Counted from the stretch's first letter, positions 43,931 through 53,455 are shown. The stretch: 64,000 bases of DNA from Ruegeria arenilitoris (GCF_013030265.1 NZ_WPZQ01000004.1:248001-312000); one strand, 5' to 3'. Notes: generated from the sequence alone by a model not told the origin. Translations and numbers: made by a program.

Positions 43931-43954
43931 GAAAACCCCGCCGAAAGGGCGGGG
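43931..43954 (-). terminator. Intrinsic terminator of the FadL-like gene
   Basis: A 7-bp stem CCCCGCC with GGCGGGG across a GAAAG loop is followed on the minus strand by TTTTC. It separates the porin gene from the EamA gene. Confidence 0.85.
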
Positions 43955-43981
43955 TGATCCGATTTTCAACTCAGGTTACGC

Positions 43982-45112
43982 TCAGTTGAGGGCGTAGGTA
44001 ACCTGCAGGCCAACACTCCAGGCGCTGTTACCAGTGAAGTTAGCGCGCGCAGCCGGGCCTGCACCATCCGCAGTCGCGTCGCCCAGATCGGTATAACGAA
44101 TACCGCCCGAAATCTTGGCCTTCTCCAGAGAGTAGGTCCCACCCACTCCGATACTCCAGAAGCCATCAGTTGGGCCAAGGTTGGAAACCGGCTCATTTGT
44201 TGAGGACTCGTATCCCAGAGTTACAGCACCAGAGAATTCATCCGTGAACTGATAACCTAAGCCCAATGAATATGTCCAAGTCGGATCATCATAGTCGACC
44301 AATGGGTTCGCAGGCGGATAGTTTGGCGGATCGTAGATAGTTTGTGGCCAATCAACCCAACGGATCGATCCGAAGAGTAGGGTTTTTGGCGCGACACCAG
44401 TTTGGAAATCGAGATTCACCGATTGCGGCGAAGCAACCTCACTGTTGGTCTGGAAACTTGCAACTAGGCCAGTACCTGCTGCTTGCGGCGGATTTAGCGA
44501 TTCCGTTTGTGACAGATCATGAGAGATTTTCGAGTTGTAGGTCAGAGCAACACGTGCTGCGATTTCAGGCTTTTCCCAAGCAACACCAAGTACATATCCG
44601 AGGTCCGTCGATGCTCCGCTGTTCACTTCGTACCCTACAGCTGCAGGAACTGCCACATTCGCCTTCAGGCGTTGAATACGCAGACCACCAATGGCGCTAA
44701 AGCCGCCATCGAATTTATAGCGCAACAATGCCGTTACCGCATCAGTATCAGCTTTTGCGCGTAGTACATCACTACGACCGCCCGGAACTGGGTTCCGAGA
44801 TAGAGGGTAGCCAGAGGCGTAGTCGATGTCAGCGCCAAACGGCTGATCATAGATCAGAGCAAAATCCAGTTGATCAGTGAAAGCATGCTTATAGGCCAAA
44901 TGAGGCGTAAAAAAGCTGTTAGCGACATTACCAGAGTCGACACCGAGCATCGTTCCGCTGACACTTGGTGAGGTGTAGCCCAAACGGAACTGAACGGCAG
45001 AGCCTTCTTCGAAAAGAATATTGATTCCCTGACCACTGCGGTCGATGCCGCCCGCCTGTACTGCCGTCGCCCCGACACATACCGCGCACGCTTGTAGCAG
45101 CGCTTTTTTCAT
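43982..45112 (-). CDS. FadL/OmpP1-type outer-membrane protein
   Basis: 376 aa. A signal peptide (1-20, AVQA cleavage) is followed by the N-terminal GGIDRSGQGINILFEEG, which resembles the FadL hatch, and alternating beta-strands to a C-terminal aromatic-poor LQVTYALN end. It takes up fatty acids or other hydrophobic compounds. The ATG at 45112 is fixed by GGGAGGA immediately upstream; an in-frame ATG at 45130 lies before that site and is wrong. Confidence 0.9.
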   Translation of the reverse strand: MKKALLQACAVCVGATAVQAGGIDRSGQGINILFEEGSAVQFRLGYTSPSVSGTMLGVDSGNVANSFFTPHLAYKHAFTDQLDFALIYDQPFGADIDYASGYPLSRNPVPGGRSDVLRAKADTDAVTALLRYKFDGGFSAIGGLRIQRLKANVAVPAAVGYEVNSGASTDLGYVLGVAWEKPEIAARVALTYNSKISHDLSQTESLNPPQAAGTGLVASFQTNSEVASPQSVNLDFQTGVAPKTLLFGSIRWVDWPQTIYDPPNYPPANPLVDYDDPTWTYSLGLGYQFTDEFSGAVTLGYESSTNEPVSNLGPTDGFWSIGVGGTYSLEKAKISGGIRYTDLGDATADGAGPAARANFTGNSAWSVGLQVTYALN

Positions 45113-45244
45113 TTCGTCCTCCCTTTTCACTATCCGATAGCCTCGGGCGCGTCAGAGTGACCGACATACCCCTGCTATTTTTTATAGGTTCCTGATAATC
45201 GCGTAGACATTTAAAAAACGTCAACCAGTGACCGAACGTTAGTT

Positions 45245-46144
45245 TCAGCGAGTGTTCTGCGGCTGTGTTGCGGAATTGATACGATTTTCAGACCAGACGT
45301 TCAGGAAAATTCCCGAAAAGATTACAGCGGCCCCCAGCAGGGTCCATTGATCCAATGGCTCGTGATACAGGATCATTCCGACGATCGCGATCGTTGGCAG
45401 GCGGGCAAAATCGAAGGGTATCACAACGGTTGCAGGCGCGATGGCCAGAGCGTTTGTGATACAGAAATGTGCAAGTAAACCAGCCAACCCAACAAGGATC
45501 AGGAACGGAGCAGTTTCCACTGTCGGCAGTGCAATCTGACCATCCAATCCAGCTGCGACAAGTCCAAGAATGGCCTGCATCACCGTCAACCAGAAAACGA
45601 TACAGGCGATGCTGGTATGGCGCGTGAGTGTTTTTGTGGAAATCGTTGTTAAAGCGAAGAAAATGGCAGATGCGGCTGCCGCGATCACGCCCGGGCTAAT
45701 CGCCGTCACCCCGGGGCGCGCGACGATGAGAATTCCAGCAAATCCAATAATCGCCGACGTCATTCGCAGGGCTGTCAGACGCTCTTTTAGCAAGAGTGGG
45801 GAGAGAAGGATGACCCAAATCGGCTGAGTGAATTCCAGCGCAAAAACCTGAGCCAAAGGGATGACGCCTACGGCGTAAAACCAGAGATTTTGCCCCGTGA
45901 AGTGAAGCGTGTTTCTGACTGCGTGCAGGCCTAATCTATTCGTCGATACCTGGTGCCAGTTTCCGGTAAATGACAGGATCAGGGACACTACGAAAACCCC
46001 GACCACGCTGCGGTACATCATGATTTCAAAGGTGTCGTGTGAAAGGCTGAGCTCACGCCCGGCAACCGCCATGGACGAGAATGAAGCTATGGCACCCGTC
46101 ATCCAGAGGGCGGCCTTACCGATTTCAGCTTTCTTTTCGGTCAC
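45245..46144 (-). CDS. EamA-family (DMT) transporter
   Basis: 299 aa, ten membrane helices in two EamA repeats. It has ALEFTQPIWVILLSPLLLKERL, the conserved glutamate of repeat one, and YHEPLDQWTLLGAAVI in repeat two. Only moderately similar to the other EamA protein at 42982, so it is a separate subgroup. Substrate unknown. Confidence 0.9.
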   Translation of the reverse strand: MTEKKAEIGKAALWMTGAIASFSSMAVAGRELSLSHDTFEIMMYRSVVGVFVVSLILSFTGNWHQVSTNRLGLHAVRNTLHFTGQNLWFYAVGVIPLAQVFALEFTQPIWVILLSPLLLKERLTALRMTSAIIGFAGILIVARPGVTAISPGVIAAAASAIFFALTTISTKTLTRHTSIACIVFWLTVMQAILGLVAAGLDGQIALPTVETAPFLILVGLAGLLAHFCITNALAIAPATVVIPFDFARLPTIAIVGMILYHEPLDQWTLLGAAVIFSGIFLNVWSENRINSATQPQNTR

Positions 46145-46212
46145 ACCGAACTCCGATGAAGTCTCGTTCTATAGCATTGATGAGTAATCTCTTTTTGGCC
46201 CGAACATACAAC

Positions 46213-46240
46213 AAAAAAGCCGGGACAAAGCCCGGCTTTT
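46213..46240. terminator. Bidirectional intrinsic terminator after guaA
   Basis: A 10-bp stem AAAAGCCGGG, loop ACAAAG, CCCGGCTTTT, with an A-run on the left so that a T-run follows on the minus strand. It lies 5 bp beyond the guaA stop. Confidence 0.9.
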
Positions 46241-46244
46241 CAAC

Positions 46245-47804
46245 TTATTCCCACTCGATCGTTCCCGGTGGTTTTGACGTAATGTCATAGGTGCACCGGT
46301 TGATGCCTTTAACTTCGTTGATGATCCGGGTTGCCGTTTCACCAAGGAATTCATGGCTGAAGGGGTAATAATCTGCGGTCATGCCATCTACTGACGTTAC
46401 GGCACGAAGTGCGCAAGCGTAGTCATAGGTGCGGCCATCACCCATTACACCGACCGTGCGAACCGGAAGAATCGCCACAAAGGCCTGCCAGATCTCGTCA
46501 TACAGGCCGTGTTTGCGAATCTGATCGATGTAAATCGCATCGGCTTCGCGCAGGATATCCAGTTTTTCGCGTGTGATCTCGCCAGGGCAACGGATCGCCA
46601 GTCCTGGTCCGGGGAAAGGATGGCGGCCAATAAAGCTCTGGGGCAATCCCAGCTCGCGACCAAGTGCGCGGACCTCGTCCTTGAACAGCTCGCGAAGAGG
46701 TTCGACCAGCTTCAGGCCCATTTTCTCGGGCAGGCCACCTACATTGTGGTGCGATTTGATCGTTACCGAGGGGCCGCCCGAGAAGGATACGGATTCGATG
46801 ACATCAGGATATAGAGTGCCCTGAGCAAGGAATTCGGCACCATCAATCGTGTCCGCATGTTTCTGGAACACATCAATGAAGAGCTTGCCAATGATCTTGC
46901 GCTTGGTTTCCGGATCGCTTTGTCCATCCAGTTCTCCGAGGAACAGCTCGCTCTCATCTGCGTGGATCAGCTGGATGTTGTAGTTGTCGCGGAACATTGA
47001 GACGACTTCCTGCGCTTCATTCTTTCGAAGAAGGCCATGGTCCACAAACACACACGTTAGCTGATCACCGATGGCTTCGTGAATCAGGATAGCCGCGACT
47101 GAGCTGTCGACACCGCCGGACAGGCCACAGATGACTTTCTTGTCGCCAACCTGTTCGCGGATTTTCTCGATCATCTGCTCGCGATAGGCACCCATGGTCC
47201 AGTCACCCTTGAAACCCGCCAGTCTGACGAAGTTCTCATATAGCTTGGCACCTTTGGGAGTATGGTGCACTTCCGGGTGGAACTGGACCGCGTAGAAATG
47301 CCGCTCAGTGTCCGCAGTGATTGCAAAAGGTGCATTCGGGGAGGTTCCGAAAACCTCAAAACCCGGTGCAATCTCGCTGACGTGGTCACCGTGACTCATC
47401 CAGACCTGCTCGTCGCCATCCGCGAACCAGCCGTTCAGAATATCCAATTGCCCTTTCGGCGTGACAAAAGCGCGTCCAAACTCGGCGGTACCGTGGCCGC
47501 TTTCAACCTTGCCGCCCAGCTGGTGCATCATTACCTGTTGACCGTAGCAAATGCCCAGGATGGGCACACCGTAGTCAAAAATCTCCTGCGGGGCGCGGGG
47601 GGATCCGTCACGCGTCACGCTGTCGGGCCCGCCAGAAAAGATCACGGCACGGGGTGCCATGTCTCGCACGAAGTCCATCGTGACATTCTGGTAAGGGTGG
47701 ATTTCACAGTAGACATTCAGCTCGCGCAGGCGGCGGGCGATAAGCTGCGTAACCTGGCTGCCGAAGTCGATGATCAGAAGGCGGTCGTGGGATGTCTGGG
47801 TCAT
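46245..47804 (-). CDS. guaA: GMP synthase (glutamine-hydrolysing)
   Basis: 519 aa. The class I glutamine amidotransferase domain has the nucleophile Cys in GICYGQQVM and the His-Glu pair in QFHPEVHHT. The ATP-PPase domain has SGGVDSSV and the C-terminal dimerisation domain ends in EWE. It makes GMP from XMP. Normal length for the family. It is divergent from the GNAT gene. Confidence 0.97.
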   Translation of the reverse strand: MTQTSHDRLLIIDFGSQVTQLIARRLRELNVYCEIHPYQNVTMDFVRDMAPRAVIFSGGPDSVTRDGSPRAPQEIFDYGVPILGICYGQQVMMHQLGGKVESGHGTAEFGRAFVTPKGQLDILNGWFADGDEQVWMSHGDHVSEIAPGFEVFGTSPNAPFAITADTERHFYAVQFHPEVHHTPKGAKLYENFVRLAGFKGDWTMGAYREQMIEKIREQVGDKKVICGLSGGVDSSVAAILIHEAIGDQLTCVFVDHGLLRKNEAQEVVSMFRDNYNIQLIHADESELFLGELDGQSDPETKRKIIGKLFIDVFQKHADTIDGAEFLAQGTLYPDVIESVSFSGGPSVTIKSHHNVGGLPEKMGLKLVEPLRELFKDEVRALGRELGLPQSFIGRHPFPGPGLAIRCPGEITREKLDILREADAIYIDQIRKHGLYDEIWQAFVAILPVRTVGVMGDGRTYDYACALRAVTSVDGMTADYYPFSHEFLGETATRIINEVKGINRCTYDITSKPPGTIEWE

Positions 47805-47896
47805 ACCCGGCTCTTAGGTTGCAAGCCTTGCATGTGCAAGCGCAATGACACCAATTGGTGGAGATGTGGGCCTGTGAATTGAAGGGAAGAGGCGCA

Positions 47897-48337
47897 ATGG
47901 CTGATATTCGTTTCCGAAATGCAAGTGTGGGTGATGCGCAAGCAATCAGTAAGTGTATCGACCAAGCTTATGCCGCGGCACGGCGTGACATTCCGGATTT
48001 GCCCGACGTTTCGGCGGGCATCGAAGAGGATATTCGAGATCATTGGGTGAGTGTCGCAGAGATAGGTGACGCTCTTGTTGGTGTCATAGTCTTTGCCCGG
48101 ATCGACCAGGCGATCATGGTCTTCAATATTGCTGTGTCTACAGAGGCCCAAGGGCAGGGTGTGGCGCGGCAGCTATTGGAGATTGCAGAACGAACTGGGC
48201 GAGAGCAGGGGTGCAACGTGCTCCGATTGGCGACCCACAGACAGATGCAGGATACGCGGGCGGTGTATCGTCATCTGGGGTGGTGCGAAGAAGAAGCTGA
48301 AGGCAACAAAGTCCGGATGTTCAAATCGCTGAACTGA
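47897..48337 (+). CDS. GNAT-family N-acetyltransferase
   Basis: 146 aa. The acetyl-CoA-binding motif A is VSTEAQGQGVARQLLE (about 87-102), followed by LRLATHRQM and YRHLGWCEE. Substrate unknown. The start at 47897 has AAGAGG; an in-frame ATG at 47855 is not supported. Confidence 0.88.
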   Translation: MADIRFRNASVGDAQAISKCIDQAYAAARRDIPDLPDVSAGIEEDIRDHWVSVAEIGDALVGVIVFARIDQAIMVFNIAVSTEAQGQGVARQLLEIAERTGREQGCNVLRLATHRQMQDTRAVYRHLGWCEEEAEGNKVRMFKSLN

Positions 48338-48472
48338 CCGAACGCGGGGTAACTGGCGCACGTCAGGCTATTCATGTCGCTTTTACCCCTATTGCGACGT
48401 AATCTACATTTGGTCAGGTCCGAGCTTCCTGTAACAAACTTGCAAATCTAACCATCCAGACGGGATTATCTC

Positions 48473-50017
48473 ATGGCAGAGGCAAACACCCGGCGCAGAG
48501 CACGAGGTGGCGGTGGCGCCGCCCGCCGGGCCGAGCGCACCGCGGTTCGCATCGAAACGGCGAAATACATCGAACGCAACATTCCTAACTTCGAGATCCT
48601 CAACGAAGAAGCGTTGGAGATTATCGAGGCAAATGCAGAAACCGTGCTGGCAGAAGTCGGTGTCAACTTTGTTGACAATCCCGGTGCGTTGCAGCGCTGG
48701 AAAGATGCTGGTGCCGATGTCGACGGCGAGCGTGTGCGCATTCCTCGCGGTTTGGCCCGCGAGCTGATCAAGACAGCACCCAGCCAGTTCACCCAGCATG
48801 CACGCAACCCCGAAAAATCTGTTGTCATCGGTGGTCGCAATCTGGTGCTGGCACCGGTCTATGGCCCTCCGTTCGTGCGGGATGCGCAGGGCGGCCGTCG
48901 CTATGCGACCATGGATGATTTCAACAAGTTCGTGAAACTGGCCTATATGTCCAAGTGGCTGCACCACTCGGGCGGTACGGTGTGTGAGCCGACGGATATT
49001 CCGGTGAACAAGCGTCACCTGGACATGCTGATGGCGCACATGACCCTGTCGGACAAGCCGTTCATGGGCTCGGTCACCGATCCCAGCCGCGCGCAGGATT
49101 CGGTTGAGATGTGCGAGATCCTGTTCGGCAAAGAGTTCGTGCAGGAAAACACTGTCATGACATCGCTGACCAACATCAACTCGCCGATGACGTTCGACGA
49201 CGTGATGATGGGTTCGCTTGAAGTATATGCTGCAAACAATCAGGCATGCATCATCTCGCCCTTTATCGTGGGTGGCGCGATGGCACCGGTTTCGGTGGCA
49301 GGTACGTTGACACAGGTTCTGGCCGAGGTTCTGGCAGGCGTTGCCTACAGCCAGATTATTCGTCCGGGTGCACCTGCAATCTTTGGTGCATTTGTATCTT
49401 CGATCGACATGAACTCGGGTGCGCCGACCTTTGGCACGCCCGAAGCGTCAATGGTAACCTATGGCGCGGGTCAGCTGGCGCGTCGTCTGAACCTGCCGTT
49501 CCGTTCGGCCGGGTCATTCTGCGGCTCGAAACTGCCGGACGCACAAGCCGCCTATGAAACCGCAAACTCGCTGAATATGGGCCTGATGTCGGGTGTGAAC
49601 TTCATGTTGCACTCATGTGGCTGGCTCGAGGGCGGTCTGGTTGCCGACTTCGAGAAGTTCGTCATGGATGCCGATCAGTTGGGTGTTCTGCACGGTCTGG
49701 CCAAAGGCGTTGCGTATGACGAAAATGCGCAGGCGATGGACGCGATCCGCGAAGTTGGTCCGGGTGGTCACTACCTTGGTTGCGCCCATACGCAGGCAAA
49801 CTTCAAAGACGCATTCTGGAAGTCCGAGGTTCTCGACTACAAACCCTTCGAGACCTGGGAAGACGAAGGCGGCCGCGACACGCGTCAGTTGGCCACGTCA
49901 CGGGTCGAACATCTGTTGGCAAATTACCAACAGCCGCAGCTCGACCCTGCTGTCAACGAAGCACTGAACGCATATGTTGCGGAAAAGAAGGCGTCCGTTC
50001 CAGACGCCTTCACCTGA
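48473..50017 (+). CDS. MttB-superfamily (trimethylamine/betaine-type) methyltransferase, non-pyrrolysine
   Basis: 514 aa. It belongs to the trimethylamine methyltransferase superfamily but has no in-frame TAG, so it is a non-Pyl member like bacterial glycine-betaine or other quaternary-amine methyltransferases. Family blocks include YGPPFVRDAQGGRRY and GGHYLGCAHTQANF. It should move a methyl group to a corrinoid protein, but none is next to it. An Arg/Gly/Ala-rich lead (about 1-25) is unusual. A diverged TGTCGC...GCGACG inverted repeat lies at 48375-48399. The last 10 codons contain a terminator for the opposite strand. Confidence 0.88.
   Translation: MAEANTRRRARGGGGAARRAERTAVRIETAKYIERNIPNFEILNEEALEIIEANAETVLAEVGVNFVDNPGALQRWKDAGADVDGERVRIPRGLARELIKTAPSQFTQHARNPEKSVVIGGRNLVLAPVYGPPFVRDAQGGRRYATMDDFNKFVKLAYMSKWLHHSGGTVCEPTDIPVNKRHLDMLMAHMTLSDKPFMGSVTDPSRAQDSVEMCEILFGKEFVQENTVMTSLTNINSPMTFDDVMMGSLEVYAANNQACIISPFIVGGAMAPVSVAGTLTQVLAEVLAGVAYSQIIRPGAPAIFGAFVSSIDMNSGAPTFGTPEASMVTYGAGQLARRLNLPFRSAGSFCGSKLPDAQAAYETANSLNMGLMSGVNFMLHSCGWLEGGLVADFEKFVMDADQLGVLHGLAKGVAYDENAQAMDAIREVGPGGHYLGCAHTQANFKDAFWKSEVLDYKPFETWEDEGGRDTRQLATSRVEHLLANYQQPQLDPAVNEALNAYVAEKKASVPDAFT
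49983..50011 (-). terminator. Intrinsic terminator for the opposite-strand gene, inside the mttB 3' end
   Basis: A 9-bp stem GAAGGCGTC, loop CGTTCCA, GACGCCTTC is followed on the minus strand by TTTTCC. It lies 7 bp beyond the DUF6477 gene stop and within the mttB coding frame. Confidence 0.75.
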
Positions 50018-50317
50018 TCACTGATATTGTGAAGCGCGGCTGGCCCGGTACAGCTGCGCCTCACCGATCACCGCGATTAACAAATCCAGATGCCGCACCA
50101 ATGAGTATGCGGCATCTGAGTATTTCCTCATGGCGTTGACCTCGCGCTCAAGCTCCATCAGGCGGATCAATGATGCACTTGGTTTTGGCAGAGTGCCAAA
50201 GCCAAGGATGCGTTGTAAATGTCGTTCCCGATCATAGTCTTGTGCCCCGATTCTGGCTGCTCGCGTCAGCAAGCGAGGGCGACGAAGTGAGGCGATCATG
50301 GTCGACAGGTCATGCAT
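50018..50317 (-). CDS. DUF6477-like protein of unknown function
   Basis: 99 aa, basic and helical (SLRRPRLLTRAARIGAQDYDRERHL). No motif that I recognise; it resembles a small Rhodobacteraceae-specific family. The stop abuts the mttB stop exactly (50017/50018), so the genes converge without a gap and use a terminator embedded in mttB. The ATG at 50317 has AAGGAA upstream. Confidence 0.7.
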   Translation of the reverse strand: MHDLSTMIASLRRPRLLTRAARIGAQDYDRERHLQRILGFGTLPKPSASLIRLMELEREVNAMRKYSDAAYSLVRHLDLLIAVIGEAQLYRASRASQYQ

Positions 50318-50459
50318 CAAAGCGTTCCTTGTTATCAGAATTGAACACGATATTTGTCACACAACCATTGCGGGTGTTGCCTTGTTTCTGTTCTCCCCGA
50401 ACGATGGTTTCACGACTGTTTATCTTTTTGAATCAATTCTGGTTCACGCCGTTTGTGGT

Positions 50460-50506
50460 TAACGAACAAGTAACGAAAGCGGCTCTAGTTAGATTTGGTT
50501 AACGAA
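50460..50506. repeat. Three TAACGAA direct repeats between DUF6477 and HTH genes
   Basis: TAACGAA occurs at 50460-50466, 50471-50477 and 50500-50506; the outer two extend to GGTTAACGAA and lie 40 bp apart. They sit 54-100 bp before the HTH gene start. Possible binding sites of that HTH protein or of a CtrA-like regulator (GTTAAC core), unproven. Confidence 0.45.
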
Positions 50507-50559
50507 AAATCTGACGGCGAAATTTGACAGTTTGTTGTTGTCGACGAGGGCAAATAAAT

Positions 50560-51681
50560 ATGGAAAACAGCTTGGCTTTCACCGTTCCGGCATGGGTTCC
50601 TGAGGGCGCGCAAAGGTATCTGGCCCACACCGAGGCTGGTAGGTCGATCCGAGATCTTGCGCGATCGGCTGGGTGCCATGCTTCGACAATTCTGAGACAG
50701 ATCAGGCGGATCGAAATGCGTCGGGATGACCCGCTGGTTGATGCCGCGCTGCAATCCTTGGCCGAGTCCCATTTTCCTTCCGAAGATCACCAAGGGAGGA
50801 GGGTTTTCGCATCGCAAGGCACCAAAGACTTTGCCCTGCAGCCGAGCAACGAAGACAATGAGTTTGATCGTGAAGCGTTACGAGTTCTGCGCAGGCTGTG
50901 CGAAACGGGTTCGGTACTTGCCGTTGCTGAGGACATGGATAAAGCCGTTGTTGTGCGCGATAGCGGGGATGCTGGCGCAACTCGCACAGCAGTAGTGGAT
51001 TGCAAGATCGCGCAGGCGCTTGCGCTGCAAGACTGGATTACTTGCGACAACCCGGGGCGCATCTCTCGCTATCGTATCTCGACTGCGGGCCGATCTGCAC
51101 TGGGTCGACTGATTGCCGAGGCAGAAAACCGGGCGCGGGCTCGCAATGAGTTTGGCATGGCCGAAGCGCAGACATCCTTTCAGGCAGATCAAAGGGGTAA
51201 GGCGGGGGCTAGCGCACAACCAAATCGGCAAAGACGTATCCGCTATAGTGCCGCAGAGAGTCCTCTGATTGCTTTGTCTCGTCGCCGGGATCGAGATGGG
51301 AACCCATTTCTTGACGAGGCGCTTGTCGCAGCGGGTGAGCGGTTGCGCGAAGACTTTGAACTCGCGCAGATTGGGCCTCAGGTCACCCAAAACTGGGACA
51401 AGTTTCTCACCGGGGGCGGTCGGGGTAGTTTCGTGGCGGATGCGCATGTGGGGCGCGGATCCTCCGACGCTCGGGATCGGGTTGCGAATGCGCTTTCGGA
51501 TCTAGGTCCGGGTTTGAGCGATGTGGCATTGCGTTGTTGCTGCTACCTTGAAGGCCTGGAGCTAGCCGAAAAGCGAATGGGTTGGTCTGCCCGGTCGGGG
51601 AAAATTGTACTGCGCATCGCACTGCAACGCCTAAAACGGCATTACGAGGATCAAGCTGAGAAAGACCGAATGATCGGCTGA
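50560..51681 (+). CDS. DUF6456-type helix-turn-helix protein
   Basis: 373 aa. A resolvase-like HTH near the N-terminus (about 22-50, EAGRSIRDLARSAGCHASTILRQIRRIE), a second winged-helix-like part (about 110-190, with ISRYRISTAGRSAL), an Arg-rich linker and a C-terminal DUF6456-like domain (about 250-360, ending in LRIALQRLKRHYE). It is probably a DNA-binding regulator specific to Rhodobacteraceae; targets unknown. The ATG at 50560 has GAGGG upstream; the earlier in-frame ATG at 50524 would add an odd CCC-rich lead. Confidence 0.72.
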   Translation: MENSLAFTVPAWVPEGAQRYLAHTEAGRSIRDLARSAGCHASTILRQIRRIEMRRDDPLVDAALQSLAESHFPSEDHQGRRVFASQGTKDFALQPSNEDNEFDREALRVLRRLCETGSVLAVAEDMDKAVVVRDSGDAGATRTAVVDCKIAQALALQDWITCDNPGRISRYRISTAGRSALGRLIAEAENRARARNEFGMAEAQTSFQADQRGKAGASAQPNRQRRIRYSAAESPLIALSRRRDRDGNPFLDEALVAAGERLREDFELAQIGPQVTQNWDKFLTGGGRGSFVADAHVGRGSSDARDRVANALSDLGPGLSDVALRCCCYLEGLELAEKRMGWSARSGKIVLRIALQRLKRHYEDQAEKDRMIG

Positions 51682-51742
51682 TCTAGCCCAATCATTCATT
51701 TACCGATCTTGCGGTTTTGTGGGTGAGTGATAATCAAGGGTT

Positions 51743-52666
51743 ATGAATTTCACCCTCAGACAACTCCAGTACTTAAGAGCGGTTGCCGAGCAGCGTAACT
51801 TTGGGCGCGCTGCACAAGTTTGCCATGTCTCACAGCCCGCTCTTTCGGTGCAGATCAAAGCGTTAGAGCAAACAATGGGTGGGCCGCTTTTTGAGCGGCA
51901 GGCCCGGGATATTCTGCTCACGCCACTTGGGCGTGACGTACTTGAACACGCGCGGGGTGTTCTTGGTGCGGCGGATCGTCTGGACCGGTTCGCTCGTGAC
52001 CATTCGGGAGGACATCGATCTCTTTCTATTGGCGTCATTCCGACCGTCGCACCATATTTGTTGCCGGGAGTTTTGGCTGGTTTACGTGCCGCGGATGTCT
52101 CGCTTCGTGTTCAGATACGCGAAGCGCGCACCGAACGTCTGTTGTCGATGCTACGCAGGGGTGAGATTGACGCCGCAGTATTGGCGTTACCAGTAGGTGG
52201 AAGCGAGCTGGAAGAGCTCCCTTTGTTCGAAGATAGATTTTTACTGGCCGGAAGCGAAGCTCGATTGAGCCGATTGTCAGTCAGCCCCGAAGCGTTGCGA
52301 CCGATCGATTTGGGTTCTGCGCAGCTAATGCTGTTGGAAGACGGTCATTGTCTGACCGATCAGGCGCTGGAAGTGTGCGGTCAGGACCGCACCAGCGCTC
52401 AGATCAACATGGGGGCATCGTCGCTTGCCACGCTGTCGCGTCTTGTGGCCGAAGGGTTTGGGCTGACGCTCATGCCAGAGATTGCCGCGCAGTCCGAATC
52501 CGACGCAGTTCCGGGTTTGCGTTTGTTGCGATTTGGCGCACCGCAACCTGCTCGTACAGTTGGACTTGTGCGACGAGCATCGACTGCGAATGAGGATTGG
52601 TTTGAAAAGCTGGCTCAGGTCATTCGTCAGGTTGGCGAGGACATTGTCGGAGGCACACGGATATAG
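51743..52666 (+). CDS. oxyR: OxyR-type LysR regulator
   Basis: 307 aa. A LysR HTH (about 5-60) and a redox sensor domain with the conserved pair C203 and C212 in LLEDGHCLTDQALEVC; E. coli OxyR uses C199 and C208 with the same nine-residue step. Peroxide should form the disulfide and activate target genes. It faces a peroxiredoxin gene, a normal OxyR partner. It was not assigned by HTH alone: the Cys pair is decisive. Confidence 0.94.
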   Translation: MNFTLRQLQYLRAVAEQRNFGRAAQVCHVSQPALSVQIKALEQTMGGPLFERQARDILLTPLGRDVLEHARGVLGAADRLDRFARDHSGGHRSLSIGVIPTVAPYLLPGVLAGLRAADVSLRVQIREARTERLLSMLRRGEIDAAVLALPVGGSELEELPLFEDRFLLAGSEARLSRLSVSPEALRPIDLGSAQLMLLEDGHCLTDQALEVCGQDRTSAQINMGASSLATLSRLVAEGFGLTLMPEIAAQSESDAVPGLRLLRFGAPQPARTVGLVRRASTANEDWFEKLAQVIRQVGEDIVGGTRI

Positions 52667-52692
52667 AAAAGGCCCGCAATCATGCGGGCCTT
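52667..52692. terminator. Bidirectional terminator between oxyR and the peroxiredoxin gene
   Basis: An 8-bp stem GGCCCGCA, loop ATCA, TGCGGGCC, extended by AA/TT and followed by TTTTC on the minus strand; only TTCG follows on the plus strand. Confidence 0.8.
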
Positions 52693-52713
52693 CGTGATAT
52701 TTGAACGACTGGA

Positions 52714-53262
52714 TCAGGCGAGTGCCGGTTCCTTGGCTTCGTCCAGATACTTCTTCAGGTTTTCAGGCGAAGAAACGCCATATGGATCTTCGGGGCAGTT
52801 ATCCATCAGGCCAGGCTCTTCAAACCAGGCTTCGACGACACCGTCTTTAATGATGGCGGCATATCGCCAGGAACGCATGCCAAAGCCCAGATTGTCTTTG
52901 TCGACCAGCATGCCCATTTTACGGGTGAATTCGCCCGAACCGTCTGGGATGACTTTGACGTTGCTCAGTTCCTGATCTTGCGCCCATTTGTTCATGACAA
53001 AGCTGTCATTGACCGACATGCAGTAGATTTCATCGATGCCCTGAGCTTTGAAGTCGTCAAAACCCTTCTCGAAACCCGGAAGCTGATAGGTCGAGCAGGT
53101 CGGTGTAAACGCGCCTGGCAGCGAGAACAGGACTACCCGCTTGCCCGCAAAATAGTCAGCTGTGGTTTTGTCTTCCCAACGGAATGGGTTGGGACCTTCG
53201 ATCGATGCGTCGCGTACGCGGGTGTGGAAGGTCACTTCGGGCAGTTTCGCGCCAGTCTTCAT
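52714..53262 (-). CDS. Prx5-like peroxiredoxin
   Basis: 182 aa. The peroxidatic Cys C56 lies in PGAFTPTCS, the Prx5/Ahp-E-type signature; a resolving Cys may be the one in NCPEDP near the C-terminus. It reduces peroxides with thiols (glutathione or glutaredoxin in this group). AGGAG precedes the ATG at 53262. It converges on oxyR. Confidence 0.92.
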   Translation of the reverse strand: MKTGAKLPEVTFHTRVRDASIEGPNPFRWEDKTTADYFAGKRVVLFSLPGAFTPTCSTYQLPGFEKGFDDFKAQGIDEIYCMSVNDSFVMNKWAQDQELSNVKVIPDGSGEFTRKMGMLVDKDNLGFGMRSWRYAAIIKDGVVEAWFEEPGLMDNCPEDPYGVSSPENLKKYLDEAKEPALA

Positions 53263-53436
53263 GTTCAAACTCCTGTGAATCACATGCGTTTGATTTGCGA
53301 TTTAAAAGGATTCTAAAAGTGCTTCAATGATTGATATGCCGCGTGTGCAAATTTCCCAATAACCGTTGGAACGCAATGAGATTACAGGTCAAATGTCTAT
53401 TGTTTTTGGCTTGATTTCTGCGATTGCAAGATGGGT

Positions 53437-53455
53437 GTGCATAGCAGGTATGCAC
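53437..53455. promoter_or_regulatory. Inverted repeat GTGCATAGCAGGTATGCAC between peroxiredoxin and lipA
   Basis: Seven-bp arms GTGCATA and TATGCAC around GCAGG, in the shared promoter region of the divergent peroxiredoxin and lipA genes. It could be an OxyR or another regulator site; it does not match the four-box OxyR pattern that I know. Confidence 0.4.
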
